Positions 53,980 through 63,712 of a stretch of 64,000 nucleotides of DNA are shown in pieces (position 1 is the stretch's first letter; each line of letters opens with the position of its first letter). The translations under genes were made by a program, and so were the position numbers. Where the stretch lies: contig JBGSKC010000051.1 of NCBI GenBank assembly GCA_041741415.1, positions 243,424 to 307,423 on the forward strand. Reading direction: 5' to 3'. The notes beneath the pieces are model-generated. The model made no database searches, was not told the DNA's origin, and saw nothing but the letters and a program-made list of their open reading frames with translations. Source of the DNA: JANQTF01 sp041741415. Its GTDB lineage: Bacteria > Bacteroidota > Bacteroidia > J057.

Positions 53980-55035
53980 CTAATCGTGGCTGTGCCCGTG
54001 CTCTGCCCCGGCGCTCTGGTAGTGCTCCAGCAGGTAGTTTTCCCCGAAATTGTTCGACGGGTCCCGCCACACGACGTGAATGTGGTTGGCGTCATTCTGG
54101 GTGTTGTCGTATTCGAGGATCAGGGTGGGGCCATAAATCCGGTAGTAATGCCGTTCCAGAGGCTCCAGGCCGCCCATCCACACAAAGTACAGGGCATCAA
54201 GACCACCGGCGTCGGCCATGCGCTTCAGTTCCGCCTCAGCAATGGGGGCTTCCAGTTTTCCAAAAAACAGCCTCACAAGTTCTTCCAGCATGGCCCGCTG
54301 CGCTTCGTTCATGTCGGTGGCAGAAAGGCCCTGGCCGGGAGGCATGGCCGCAATTTCTCTGGCAAAGCTAGTGAGGATCTCATCGGGCGCATCTCCCTCC
54401 ACCTTTGCGGCCCGCAGCTGGGCTGCATCAAAACTCTTTGCAAGGGCCCGCCCTTTTTCCTCTTCCTCCTTGAGGATTTCCCGGCCATCGTGGATTCCGG
54501 GGATATTTCGGGCAGGGTAAGAGCCAAATGCCATAGGGGATGCAGAGATTTTGTCACCGATCTGGGAGATGTTCAGTGAAATATGGTGCCCCTCAAATCG
54601 CCAGCCCCAGGGCTGATCGCCCTTTGGCTCGCCAAAAAAGGCCAGGAAATACTTTCCCGGATGTCTGTGATCATCATCGTCTGCACGCTTTTCAAGGGCT
54701 TTGAGCACGGTTTCCAGTTGCATAATGGCAGCCACCTGCTCCTCGCCCAACTCGCTGAGCGTGCTCCGAAGCAGGGCCATGGTGGCCTCCTGCTGCTCAG
54801 GCGTCATTTCTGAGTAGCGCCTGCCGATGCGGTCGGTTTTGGGGTACAGGTGCCAGCCGTATTGCTCCGTTGTCTGAAACCCGAAGATCAGAGAGTCCTT
54901 GTCATCAAAGGTTTCCAGCACATGCAGGGCCGCGGCAAGCATCGGCGAATCATGGCCGTGGTCGTGACCATTGTTTTGCTCCTGGCAGGAAAACAAAACG
55001 AGCAGCGCAAAAGGAAGAGCGAAACGGAGGAACAT
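53980..55035 (-). CDS. DUF3500 lipoprotein
   Basis: The 351-residue product has a lipoprotein signal (lipobox LFSC, Cys near 17), then a His/Asp-rich patch (NNGHDHGHDS). The DUF3500 body includes KYFLAFFGEPKGDQPWGWRF followed by EGHHISLN, and the C-terminal YDNTQNDANHIHVVWRDP. A second His-rich patch (EHGHSHD) ends the protein. DUF3500 proteins are of unknown function; the conserved His/Asp residues and His-rich ends suggest metal binding. The ATG at 55035 starts the signal peptide. The upstream oxidoreductase gene ends 23 bases before it. Confidence 0.85.
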   Translation of the reverse strand: MFLRFALPFALLVLFSCQEQNNGHDHGHDSPMLAAALHVLETFDDKDSLIFGFQTTEQYGWHLYPKTDRIGRRYSEMTPEQQEATMALLRSTLSELGEEQVAAIMQLETVLKALEKRADDDDHRHPGKYFLAFFGEPKGDQPWGWRFEGHHISLNISQIGDKISASPMAFGSYPARNIPGIHDGREILKEEEEKGRALAKSFDAAQLRAAKVEGDAPDEILTSFAREIAAMPPGQGLSATDMNEAQRAMLEELVRLFFGKLEAPIAEAELKRMADAGGLDALYFVWMGGLEPLERHYYRIYGPTLILEYDNTQNDANHIHVVWRDPSNNFGENYLLEHYQSAGAEHGHSHD

Positions 55036-55058
55036 AGGCAGAGAGTTCGGAGGATGGA

Positions 55059-56102
55059 TCAACTGGGAGCATTCCATGTGAGGAGGATTTTGCCAATGGA
55101 GGCACGGGAACGAAGCCGCTCAATGGCCGCGGGAAATTCTGTGGCGTCGAAGGTGCTGTCGATGGTGGGCTTCAGCAGCCCGGTGCTGGCTGAAGCGGCT
55201 GTTTCAGCGAGCACCTGCCGGATCACTTCGGGCCTGTGATCTGCTAATCTCAGCATATTTACTCCCACAAGCGACCTGCTCCCCCCGACGAGGATCATGG
55301 GGTGGTAGAAGCCAAACCGGAGGAAGTTGGCGAGTTTGGCAAAAAAGCTGGTGGCATCGACAAACGAAGAGCCGCCGAAAGCAATCATCCGGCCGCCGGG
55401 CCGCAGCAGGCCCATCCCTTTGCGCAGGGAGGTGCCGCCCACCGGGTCAAAGATCACGTCGAGTGAATTCGGGGCAATGCTCTCCCAGAAGGGTTGCTCG
55501 CGGTAATTGATCAGAACATCCACCCCGAGCGAGTCGAGGTAGCGGAGTTTTTCAGCAGAACCTGCTGTTCCGTACACGAAGCAGCCAGCGGCTTTGGCCA
55601 GTTGAACGAGCAGGGTACCCACCCCGCCTGCGGCGGCATGGACGAGGACCTGCTCTCCTGCGCGAAGCGGCTGGAGATAGTGGGCCATGTATTGGGCAGT
55701 GAGGCCCTGGGTGGCCAGGGCAGCCCCAACTCCCGGGCTGATGCCATCAGGGAGAGCCGCCAGGGCCAGTTCGGAAGTGAGGGCATATTCGGCAAACCCG
55801 CCGAAGCGGGACAGACCAAAGACCCTGTCGCCGGGTTTCCAGGCTGTTACTTTGGGTCCCACAGCTGCAACGGTACCGGCAACATCGTAGCCAAGGACAG
55901 CTGGCAGTGGCGGAGCATCGCGATACAGCCCGAGCATGGCCATGACGTCGGCGAAGTTGAGGCCGGCGTGGCTCACTTTTACCAGCACTTCTCCCTGACC
56001 GGGAACCGGCACGGGAAGATTGCGCAGCTCAAAGCCGGACGCTGTGGGGCCGAATTTGGTGAGCACCCAGGCTTTCATGGTGGCAGGCAGGAAGGAAGTC
56101 AT
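55059..56102 (-). CDS. Zinc-independent MDR quinone oxidoreductase-like protein
   Basis: The 347-residue product is a medium-chain dehydrogenase/reductase of the quinone-reductase/VAT1 type. It shows VSHAGLNFADVMAMLGLY, the PAVLGYDVAGTVAAVG segment, AAGGVGTLLVQLAKAAG as NADPH-binding motif and DVIFDPVGG. The structural and catalytic zinc cysteines of alcohol dehydrogenases are absent. It probably reduces quinones or enones with NADPH. It is the first gene of a two-gene unit with the DUF3500 lipoprotein. Confidence 0.9.
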   Translation of the reverse strand: MTSFLPATMKAWVLTKFGPTASGFELRNLPVPVPGQGEVLVKVSHAGLNFADVMAMLGLYRDAPPLPAVLGYDVAGTVAAVGPKVTAWKPGDRVFGLSRFGGFAEYALTSELALAALPDGISPGVGAALATQGLTAQYMAHYLQPLRAGEQVLVHAAAGGVGTLLVQLAKAAGCFVYGTAGSAEKLRYLDSLGVDVLINYREQPFWESIAPNSLDVIFDPVGGTSLRKGMGLLRPGGRMIAFGGSSFVDATSFFAKLANFLRFGFYHPMILVGGSRSLVGVNMLRLADHRPEVIRQVLAETAASASTGLLKPTIDSTFDATEFPAAIERLRSRASIGKILLTWNAPS

Positions 56103-56285
56103 GGGAGAAATGATTAAGCAGAGAAGTAGCGGAAAGCTAGGGAAAGAAGCTGAAAAGGCAATATGCCAACCCGTAAGGGGGAAGCGGTGGCGGAATTTGA
56201 AATAAATTACACCGTAAAAACTTTTTTATTTTTCGTATTTCTTTCCGATAACCTGCCAAAATACCTCTGCTGTGGCGGCGGGTGA

Positions 56286-56297
56286 TTGTCCGGACAA
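56286..56297. promoter_or_regulatory. Perfect 12-bp palindrome upstream of the PKD giant
   Basis: TTGTCCGGACAA is a perfect palindrome 61 bases before the ATG at 56359 and could be a dimeric regulator site. The 256-base gap also has a TATTTTG (56330-56336), a near -7 motif, and AT-rich DNA at 56203-56245. Nothing else is recognised in it. Confidence 0.35.
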
Positions 56298-56358
56298 CCA
56301 AAGCGCACCAGGCCTAACAGGGCTCTAGGTATTTTGATACGCATGATGGTACTTTCGG

Positions 56359-59300
56359 ATGATGAAACGGTTCACTCCTCAAGTTCTTATCGCTGGTGTA
56401 ATTTTTACACTGTCGATATCCGCCACCTTTGCTCAACCTTTTGCCGCTTTCACCGCGAACAAGACCTCCGGCTGCTCACCGCTGGTAGTCACTTTTCAGA
56501 ACTCGTCTGTCAATGCTGTGGCCTATGAATGGGACACGGGAATCAGCAGTTCGACCCTTACGCACCCAACAGTTCTCTACACAAACCCTGGCACCTACCA
56601 GGTCATGCTCGTTGCGATTGATGCCCAGGGGCAGCGCGACACTGTGATTCAACCCTCCTACATCACGGTGCACGCCAACCCGATTGTCAATTTCACAGTG
56701 AGCCAGGCTCAGGTTTGCGCCCACACAGCAGTGACTTTCACCGATGTGTCGATGCCGGGAAGTGGAGGCATCACGCAGTGGAACTGGGATTTCGGCGATG
56801 GCCAATCCAGCCAGAGCCAGCACCCGGTCCACACCTACACCGAAGCCGGGAACTATCCGGTGTCGTTGCAGGTAACCAACCAACATGGCTGTTCGCACAG
56901 CGTGCTGAAATCCGCTATGGTGGCAGTGCAGGCACCCGACCCGGAATTCACGGCCAGCCAGACCGTGGCCTGCGGCGCTCCGCTGCCTGTTACTTTCCAG
57001 CCTGTTCCGGCAAACGGGGTAACCCATGCCTGGACCTTCGGCGACGGGGGCAACTCCACCCAGCTTTCTCCGCTGCACACCTACCTCAATGTAGGCACCT
57101 ATGATGTGGGGCACATTGTCACCGATGGCAATGGCTGCAAAGACACCCTTGTCAAAACCTCCTTCATCAACATCGGGGCAAACACCCTGGCTGCCTTCGC
57201 CGCCGACAGCAGCGTTTGCACAGGCAGCCTGGTGTCGTTTACTGCCCAGGCACCGCCTTCCAGCCAGGTCATCTGGAACTTTGGCGATGGTAACAACGGC
57301 ATCGGAACCAAAGTCGGGCACCTTTACCAGGCACCGGGCAACTACACCGTTGAGGTGCAGATCAACGCCCCTTCCGGCTGCCAGGCCACCCGATTTATTC
57401 CCATGACCGTGACCCAGACACCCCAGGTGGCATTCACCGTAGCCGATACAACCGTGGGTTGTGGCGTGCCATTTCAGGTGCAGTTTGTGAACCAGTCGGT
57501 GGGGGCAGTCGCCTATTCCTGGGGCTCTTTCCCGGGAGCGGTAGGCTATCAGGCGAATCCGCTGATTTCCTACAACACCGTTGATTCGTTTACCGTTTCC
57601 CTCACGGCTTTTGGGCAAGGCGGCTGCGCTGCCACGCTCAAGAAAACCAATTACATCAAAATCATCCCCACCGAGCCAGGCTTCCAGAGTGATATCACCG
57701 CTGGTTGCGCCCCGGTTTCAGTGGTGTTTGAGGATACTTCCCACACCTTCTACCCCATCGTGGCCTGGAACTGGGATTTTGGCGACGGAACCACAGGGAC
57801 CGGGCCGACTCCAGCGCATGTTTACACAAACCCCGGGTTGTACGATATCCGGCTCATTACCACCAACGCTCAAGGTTGCCAGGACACGCTGGTGATGGAG
57901 GATTACCTTCAGCTCGGCACCAAGCCCAATGCCCAGTTTGTGGCCGACACCACCCGGGCCTGTGCCCTGGGAGATGTGCAGTTCACCAACCTGACAACGA
58001 ACGGCATTGATTACCTCTGGTACTTCGGCGACGGCGACACGGCAATGTCGGTAAACCCGACCCATGGATTTGCTGCTCTGGGCCAGATGGACGTGAAACT
58101 CGTGGCCTTCAACCAGGGTTGCAGCGACACCCTGCTGCTGTCCAACTACATCGAAGTGCTGGCCCCGCTGCCCGTGATCGGGATGACAGGAAGGTACATT
58201 TGCCAGATACCCGAAACCGTTCAATTCATCAACCTTTCCATTGATGATGATGACTGGCTCTGGACCCTGCCCGACGGGAGCACCTCCACAGATTCCATCA
58301 CGCCATTTGCTTTCACCCAGGCGGGACAGTTTCCCATTTCCCTGCGCGTAATGAACTACGCCACAGGCTGCGAGGTGGAAGTGACCGACTCGGTGTATGT
58401 GCAACCGATTGAAGCAGACTTTCAGGTAACCCCCTCAGCGGGCTGTGCGCCCCTGGCCACCCAGTTCCAGGCGATGAGCCCGGGAGCTGTGGAATGGACC
58501 TGGGTCTTTGGCGACGGCACCTCCAGCAGTTTGGCGAATCCTTCCAAAAACTATCCAACGGGAGGGTATTTTCAGGTAAGCCTCACAGTGGAAAATGAGT
58601 ATGGTTGCAAAGACACCAAAGTGATGGACACCTTGCGGGTATCCCAGTTTTTGCCCCAAATTCTCACCACCTCCCCAACACAGGGCTGCATCCCGCTGTC
58701 AGTTTCATTTCAGCAGGGAACCGGCTTGCTACGGGGAACTCAAATCATTGCCTGGCTTTGGGAGTTTGGGGATGGAAGCATTTCCACCCTCAAGGATCCC
58801 ACCCATGTGTACACCCAGCCGGGAACCTACACGGTGAAGCTCACCACAACCGACGACCTCGGGTGTACCTCTGTCCGGACCTTCAGCACCCCGATCATTG
58901 CCTCCAACCCGCAACCACAGTTCAGTGTGGTGCCGGCAGTGGCCTGTCCGGGCTCCCCAGTCAGTTTCATTTCCTCCTCTACCGGCATTGGCCTCACCTA
59001 TCAGTGGCAGCTTGGAGATGGCAACACCTCAGTTCAGGCCAACCCCAGCCATGCCTATGCCAGTCCGGGAGTCTATGACCTGACGCTGACAATCGAGGAT
59101 ATTTTCGGATGTTCACGGAGCATTTCTCAACCCGCTGCCGTAACCGTGGCTCCGTTGTTTGCTGCTTTCACAGCAGACACTACCTATGCACCCTGTCCGC
59201 CGCTGAACGTCCAGTTCCAGGCACAGAGCGGCTTCCCGCATCCGGGCCTGTACTTCCAGTGGGATTTCGGGAATGGCTCCACCGGAAGCACGCCCCAGGC

Positions 59301-62043
59301 CTCAGCACTGTACACACAGCCCGGAACCTATGATGTTTCCCTGATCGTGGGTGCGGTAGGTGGCTGCTCGGATACCATGCTGATCGAAGACATGATTGTG
59401 ATTGAAGGCCCGTCTGCCTCCTTCACCTTCACCCCAGGCGAAGGCTGCCCGGGCACCCAGATCGATTTTCTGGCTGCCAGCCCGGATTCTGTAACCTACC
59501 GCTGGATCTACGGTGATGGCGATATCGGCTCACAGGCTGCCAGCAGCCACGTGTATCAGGATCCCGGCACCTATCTGCCTGTTCTCATCATCGAGGACAG
59601 AGACGGTTGCACCGTGTTTACCTATGCCCGGAATCCGGTCACGATTTTCACCCCGCCGACTGCGCAGTTCACCCCGACAACTGTGGAAGCTTGCGACAGT
59701 CTGGTTCAGGTGTTTGATGCCGGATCCAGCTCAGGAAGCATCATTTCCTGGAACTGGGACTTCGGTCCTGCCGGAACAAGCAACCAGGCCCAGCCATCTG
59801 TGCTGTTTGCCCAGCCCGGCACCTATGATGTCACCCTCACTGTGACCGACCAGCATGGCTGCTCAGACACCACCTCGGTGGCAGATGTGATCACCATTCA
59901 CCCTTCACCGGATCCTGTGATCCTGCCATCAGACGTGAATGGATGCTTACCCTTTACCCTCACTGTGGAGGGCCTGCCAAATGGCCACAGCGCGGCAATT
60001 ACCTCGTGGGCCTGGGCCAGCGGCAGCCAGACACACAACGGAGCCGTGTGGCAGCCTGTCTTCACCGACCCTGGCTTCCACTCAATTAACCTCCTGGCCA
60101 CAGATGAGCATGGCTGTTCCGCCGAAACGACCCTTATTGTAGAGGTGTTTCCTTTGCCAGAAGCGGATTTTACCGTAGCCGACCAGGAAAGCTGTGCACC
60201 TGTGGACCTCTTGTTTTCTGATCAGACAGCGGGAGCGATTGTTTCATGGAGCTGGTTTTTCGGCGATACCGGCACGGCTACCGGCCGGGATCCCGTTCAC
60301 ACCTACCAGCAGAACGGCGTGTTTGACGTCACCCTCATGATCGAAGATGCCAACGGTTGCCGGGACACCCTGACAAAGCCTACGTTTGTGCGCCTCGAAA
60401 GCCCGACAGCAGGGTTTAGCGTGAGCGACACGGTGGCCTGCCCGGGCTCGCTGATTCTCTTCAGCGATGAGAGCCAGAGCAGACGGCCACTCGTGTCATG
60501 GGACTGGGCATTTGGCGACACCCAAACCAGCCAGGGAAGCAACACCCAGCACCGGTATGGCCAGAGCGGAATCTACGATGTAACCCTGCTGGTAACAGAT
60601 GATGAGGGTTGTACCGGTTCGATTACCCTTCCGCAGTACATTCGCATCCAGGACGATGTGCCGGCAGAACCCGTGCAGATGATCGCCGCTTCGGTGGTGT
60701 CGGATGAAGCGGTGGAGCTGACCTACGAACGATACGAAAGCAGGCTGGATGATTTCGGAGCTTACGTCATTTACCGCTCCGTCAACGGAATTCAATACCA
60801 GGCTGTGGATTCTGTATCCGACCAGAACCAGACCACCTATTTTGATCACGGATTGAACACGCTGCAGCTTCGCTACTGGTACAAGGTGGTTCCCCACAAC
60901 CTGTGCGGAAACCCTGCGCCCTGGGATGCCATGGAAGCCCATGCCACCGTGCAACTGGAAACCTTCCCCGGTCTGGATCAGGCGACCCTGTCGTGGACCC
61001 GCTACCTCGGGTGGCAGCAGGTGGATCGCTATGAGATTTACCGCGTCACCGGATATGAGCCCGGCAACCAGATGTTTCTGGGAAGTGTGAGCGGAACCGA
61101 CAGCAGCTTCCTCGACCTCGGATATCGCTGCGATGAAAACCATCATTACCGGGTTGTGGCATTTGGCAACAGCACCAAAGCAGCATCAGATTCCTCCTTC
61201 ACCGATCCATTCCATGAAGGGCCCCAAATCCCGACAGATGTGATCCGGGCGACAGTGGAAAACAACAGCTCGGTGCTTGTGGAATGGAACGAGCCCCCTG
61301 TGGACATGGCAGACCGGGTGATTGTGGAACGCAGCAGCGGGAGTGGATTTGTGGTGGTGGCTGACCTCCCGGTTGGCGCGGCCAAATCCAGCGACCCGAC
61401 CGCCAAGGTGACCAAGGAGAGCTATGTGTACAGGGTGGCTACCATCGACAGTTGCGGCGACGCTACGCCGATGGGCCTGACGGGCAAGACCATCCTGCTG
61501 AGCGCGCAAAACGAGTTTTCGGGCAACCGCCTGAGCTGGACGCCTTATGAAGGCTGGGTTGGCGGCGTGGAAGGCTATGTGCTGGAAGTGTTTGACGAAT
61601 CCCTGCAGGCATTCCGGGTGGTGGCACAGCTGGCAGGAAACACGACCGCCTATTTCGACCAGACCACGATCCTGCAACAGGGCACATACTGCTACCGGGT
61701 AACAGCCTGGGAATGGGGAGGTGGCAAGGAAACCAGCCAGTCGAATGAGGCTTGTGTAACGCCATCGCCATACCTCTACCTGCCCAATGCTTTCAGCCCG
61801 AATGGCGATGGCATCAACGATGCCTTCGGGATTGGCCTGAATGCGGTTGGCAGCTTCCAGATGGACATTTACGACCGTTGGGGCAAGCTGATGTTCAGCA
61901 CAGGCTCGCAGGAGGACCCGTGGCGGGGCTATACTGCCGAGGGCATGGCCGCACCGGAAGGAGTTTATGTGTTCAAACTGGTGGCAAACGGCTACAGCGG
62001 AGAAACCCTGGTGCGCAGCGGAACTGTGACCCTGGTGCGCTAA
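56359..62043 (+). CDS. Giant PKD-repeat protein with T9SS type B sorting domain
   Basis: The 1894-residue product has a signal peptide (about 1-26). Residues 30-1430 hold about 17 PKD-like modules of 80-90 residues with the core WNWDFGDG and its variants (FGDGGNST, FGDGTTG, YGDGDIGS); a few modules lost the motif (for example WGSFPGAVG). Residues 1433-1800 are fibronectin type III-like, with YVIYRSVNGIQY and YEIYRVTGYEPG. The last 90 residues, from LPNAFSPNGDGINDAF through IYDRWGKLMF, are a type B (gliding-motility-associated) T9SS sorting domain. It is a surface or secreted adhesin-like protein. No PorP/SprF partner gene is adjacent. A terminator follows. Confidence 0.93.
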   Translation: MMKRFTPQVLIAGVIFTLSISATFAQPFAAFTANKTSGCSPLVVTFQNSSVNAVAYEWDTGISSSTLTHPTVLYTNPGTYQVMLVAIDAQGQRDTVIQPSYITVHANPIVNFTVSQAQVCAHTAVTFTDVSMPGSGGITQWNWDFGDGQSSQSQHPVHTYTEAGNYPVSLQVTNQHGCSHSVLKSAMVAVQAPDPEFTASQTVACGAPLPVTFQPVPANGVTHAWTFGDGGNSTQLSPLHTYLNVGTYDVGHIVTDGNGCKDTLVKTSFINIGANTLAAFAADSSVCTGSLVSFTAQAPPSSQVIWNFGDGNNGIGTKVGHLYQAPGNYTVEVQINAPSGCQATRFIPMTVTQTPQVAFTVADTTVGCGVPFQVQFVNQSVGAVAYSWGSFPGAVGYQANPLISYNTVDSFTVSLTAFGQGGCAATLKKTNYIKIIPTEPGFQSDITAGCAPVSVVFEDTSHTFYPIVAWNWDFGDGTTGTGPTPAHVYTNPGLYDIRLITTNAQGCQDTLVMEDYLQLGTKPNAQFVADTTRACALGDVQFTNLTTNGIDYLWYFGDGDTAMSVNPTHGFAALGQMDVKLVAFNQGCSDTLLLSNYIEVLAPLPVIGMTGRYICQIPETVQFINLSIDDDDWLWTLPDGSTSTDSITPFAFTQAGQFPISLRVMNYATGCEVEVTDSVYVQPIEADFQVTPSAGCAPLATQFQAMSPGAVEWTWVFGDGTSSSLANPSKNYPTGGYFQVSLTVENEYGCKDTKVMDTLRVSQFLPQILTTSPTQGCIPLSVSFQQGTGLLRGTQIIAWLWEFGDGSISTLKDPTHVYTQPGTYTVKLTTTDDLGCTSVRTFSTPIIASNPQPQFSVVPAVACPGSPVSFISSSTGIGLTYQWQLGDGNTSVQANPSHAYASPGVYDLTLTIEDIFGCSRSISQPAAVTVAPLFAAFTADTTYAPCPPLNVQFQAQSGFPHPGLYFQWDFGNGSTGSTPQASALYTQPGTYDVSLIVGAVGGCSDTMLIEDMIVIEGPSASFTFTPGEGCPGTQIDFLAASPDSVTYRWIYGDGDIGSQAASSHVYQDPGTYLPVLIIEDRDGCTVFTYARNPVTIFTPPTAQFTPTTVEACDSLVQVFDAGSSSGSIISWNWDFGPAGTSNQAQPSVLFAQPGTYDVTLTVTDQHGCSDTTSVADVITIHPSPDPVILPSDVNGCLPFTLTVEGLPNGHSAAITSWAWASGSQTHNGAVWQPVFTDPGFHSINLLATDEHGCSAETTLIVEVFPLPEADFTVADQESCAPVDLLFSDQTAGAIVSWSWFFGDTGTATGRDPVHTYQQNGVFDVTLMIEDANGCRDTLTKPTFVRLESPTAGFSVSDTVACPGSLILFSDESQSRRPLVSWDWAFGDTQTSQGSNTQHRYGQSGIYDVTLLVTDDEGCTGSITLPQYIRIQDDVPAEPVQMIAASVVSDEAVELTYERYESRLDDFGAYVIYRSVNGIQYQAVDSVSDQNQTTYFDHGLNTLQLRYWYKVVPHNLCGNPAPWDAMEAHATVQLETFPGLDQATLSWTRYLGWQQVDRYEIYRVTGYEPGNQMFLGSVSGTDSSFLDLGYRCDENHHYRVVAFGNSTKAASDSSFTDPFHEGPQIPTDVIRATVENNSSVLVEWNEPPVDMADRVIVERSSGSGFVVVADLPVGAAKSSDPTAKVTKESYVYRVATIDSCGDATPMGLTGKTILLSAQNEFSGNRLSWTPYEGWVGGVEGYVLEVFDESLQAFRVVAQLAGNTTAYFDQTTILQQGTYCYRVTAWEWGGGKETSQSNEACVTPSPYLYLPNAFSPNGDGINDAFGIGLNAVGSFQMDIYDRWGKLMFSTGSQEDPWRGYTAEGMAAPEGVYVFKLVANGYSGETLVRSGTVTLVR

Positions 62044-62091
62044 TGCGGAAAACATACTTGAGGATCGATGCGATTCGCGGAGCATCGGGCG

Positions 62092-62118
62092 AGGGCTGCC
62101 GGTTTGGCAGCCCTTTTT
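62092..62118 (+). terminator. Terminator after the PKD giant
   Basis: AGGGCTGCC (62092-62100) pairs with GGCAGCCCT (62106-62114) around a 5-base loop and runs into five T. It starts 49 bases after the stop. Confidence 0.88.
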
Positions 62119-62182
62119 GTGTTTTTGCCTTGGGAAGGCTTTGAACCCTTCGTAATATAGCCCCCGATTCACCCTTCTGCAC

Positions 62183-62716
62183 ATGCCAGCTTTTTTCCGA
62201 CCTGTCCTTTTTCTAGCCCTTGCCCTGACGACGGCCTGCCATTCGTGGAAAGACGCCGCCTGGGTGACCCGTGGCGAAGCAGGAGCCTGGTCGGTGGAGG
62301 TGCCTGATTTCCTTGTAGAAAGCACAACATTACATCCAAACGCTCCCCTTCAGCTCCACGCACCCGAGAAGGACTTTTTCCTTGTGGTGCGGCACGACCC
62401 TTTGAACCTGCTTACCACCCGGCACCCGGATTTTGTGCTGGAAGACTTCCTCGACCTGAGCATTGAGCGGCTCATCGAAGGGCTGGCAGAGCCCAAAGTG
62501 CCGAAAGCCTCGCCGCGGACGGTAAACGGCTTGCCGTCGCACCAGGCCACCATCACGGGGTACTTTCGCGGAGAATCACTTGTGTATGAGCTGATGCTTG
62601 TGAAAGGCAGAACCCGGATGTATCAGCTGCTGATCTGGCTGCCGGAAGAGAAGTATGCGGCAAGGAAAGACGCCATTGAGCGAATGATGAATTCGTTTCG
62701 GGAAGAGGGAATGTGA
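62183..62716 (+). CDS. Small exported lipoprotein of unknown family
   Basis: The 177-residue product has a lipobox (LTTAC, Cys near 19) and a compact alpha/beta domain after it. Features are KDFFLVVRHDPLNLL, ITGYFRGESLVYELMLVKG and a C-terminal helix WLPEEKYAARKDAIERMM followed by a short end, similar in outline to PsbP/DUF1795-like lipoproteins of Bacteroidota. I do not recognise the family with confidence. It starts after the PKD terminator and is followed by the GA-rich repeat region. Confidence 0.7.
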   Translation: MPAFFRPVLFLALALTTACHSWKDAAWVTRGEAGAWSVEVPDFLVESTTLHPNAPLQLHAPEKDFFLVVRHDPLNLLTTRHPDFVLEDFLDLSIERLIEGLAEPKVPKASPRTVNGLPSHQATITGYFRGESLVYELMLVKGRTRMYQLLIWLPEEKYAARKDAIERMMNSFREEGM

Positions 62717-62728
62717 GGGTGAGGCGGG

Positions 62729-63071
62729 ATGTTTGGAGGCGGGAGATTGGAGGCGAGAGGCGAGAACCGAGAGCCGGGACTGGAGGCGAAGCCGGATGAG
62801 AGGCGAGAAGTCAGACCGCTTCGCTGCGAGAGGCGAGACTGGAGGCGAAGCCGGTCTCTCACCCTTGTCAGGGTTTGGCTTCGACCCTGACAAGGGTTTA
62901 GGGAACTGGGAGTTTGGAGGCGAGAACCGGGAACCGAGAGCCGGGACCGGAGGCGAAGCCGGTTCTTACCCCCCTGAGGGCGGGCTTTGACGCCCGGGAG
63001 GGGGGCCTGGGGGGTGAAAAAGGCTAAAAAGTAACATTAAGTTGGAGCCAAGGCAGGAGGCGAAGCCGGTC
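62729..63071. repeat. GA-rich repeat region, left of xisHI
   Basis: This gene-free stretch (62717-63161) is full of copies of GGAGGCGAGAACCGAGAGCC-like units, each often followed by ACTGGAGGCGAAGCCGG (62779-62795, 62838-62854, variants at 62946-62962 and 63056-63069). The segment around GTCAGACCGCTTCGCTGC (about 62810-62827) recurs to the right of xisI. Two hairpins are embedded. Nothing here looks coding. Confidence 0.85.
62861..62897. repeat. Perfect 14-bp inverted repeat inside the repeat region
   Basis: ACCCTTGTCAGGGT (62861-62874) is repeated in reverse complement at 62884-62897 around the loop TTGGCTTCG. A second, imperfect G/C hairpin (62969-63005, CCCCCC...GGGGGG with GGGCG/CGCCC inside) follows. 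Confidence 0.85.
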
Positions 63072-63161
63072 TCTTTTGACCCCTGCCATAACAAATTCCG
63101 AGCGACCAGCTTCCCCATCCATTAAGACAACACGGCCCTCCTCCGGGATGATTCGTGGAAG

Positions 63162-63374
63162 TTGATTATATTTGATAGAAAACGATTGTACGTCAACTAC
63201 CGTGCAGCACTTGAGGAGAACGACCGTGATCGCATCCTGTACCTGGCCATTCCGCAAATGGTGTATGAGAACTTTTTCCAGCGACCTTTCGTCCAAAAAA
63301 TGATTCTCAGGGAAAACATAAACCTGATCGTGTACCAGCCTGAAAATCAAATGATTTCATCATGGATTCGCTAA
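63162..63374 (+). pseudogene. xisH: 5'-truncated xisH remnant
   Basis: The open frame encodes 70 residues. From about residue 11 it matches the C-terminal half of XisH, the fdxN-element excision controlling factor: YVNYRAALEENDRDRILYL, AIPQMVYENFFQRPFVQ and a LIVYQPENQMISSWI end. Full XisH has about 138 residues; the N-terminal half, with the VEVKSF-type nuclease-like motif, is missing, and upstream DNA in all frames does not supply it. The break lies about 90 bases after the last GA-rich repeat. The end overlaps xisI by 13 bases, as in intact xisHI pairs. Confidence 0.75.
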
Positions 63375-63700
63375 CAAACTATCAGAACGCCATCGTATCG
63401 CTGCTGGAGGAATATGCAGCTGTGAAGCCTGCCAACATGCCGGAGGTGCAGCATCAGGTTCTTGCCGACCGGGATCACAACCACTTTGCACTCATCCGGC
63501 TGGGCTGGACACAGGGCAAGTTTGTCTATCACTGTGTTATGCACTTCGACATTGCTGAGGACAAAGTCTGGATCCAGCAAAACTGGACCGACCAGGACCT
63601 GGCACAGGAGCTGATTGCCAAGGGAGTAGCCCGGCACGACATTGTCCTGGGGTTTGTGCCTCCTTATGCCCGACTGCAGACAGGTTTTGCAGTAGCGTAG
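63362..63700 (+). CDS. xisI: XisI protein
   Basis: The 112-residue product is a typical XisI: DSLTNYQNAIVSLLEEYAAV at the start, NHFALIRLGWTQGKFVYHCV in the middle, WIQQNWTDQDLAQELIAKGV and a GFVPPYARLQTGFAVA end. XisI controls excision of the fdxN element with XisH in heterocystous cyanobacteria; in other bacteria xisHI pairs are abundant and of unknown role, with XisH having a restriction-endonuclease-like fold. Here XisI is intact while XisH is truncated, so the pair is probably no longer functional. Confidence 0.9.
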   Translation: MDSLTNYQNAIVSLLEEYAAVKPANMPEVQHQVLADRDHNHFALIRLGWTQGKFVYHCVMHFDIAEDKVWIQQNWTDQDLAQELIAKGVARHDIVLGFVPPYARLQTGFAVA

Positions 63701-63712
63701 TCGGGAGGGCTT

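Noticed and set aside
62729..63071. Possible CRISPR array
   Set aside because: Repeat units differ in length and order, spacers are absent or made of the same repeats, and there are no cas genes.
63024..63350. 108-codon minus-strand frame over the xisH remnant
   Set aside because: Its N-terminal half is the antisense of conserved XisH sequence and its C-terminal half runs into GA-rich repeats; no family seen.
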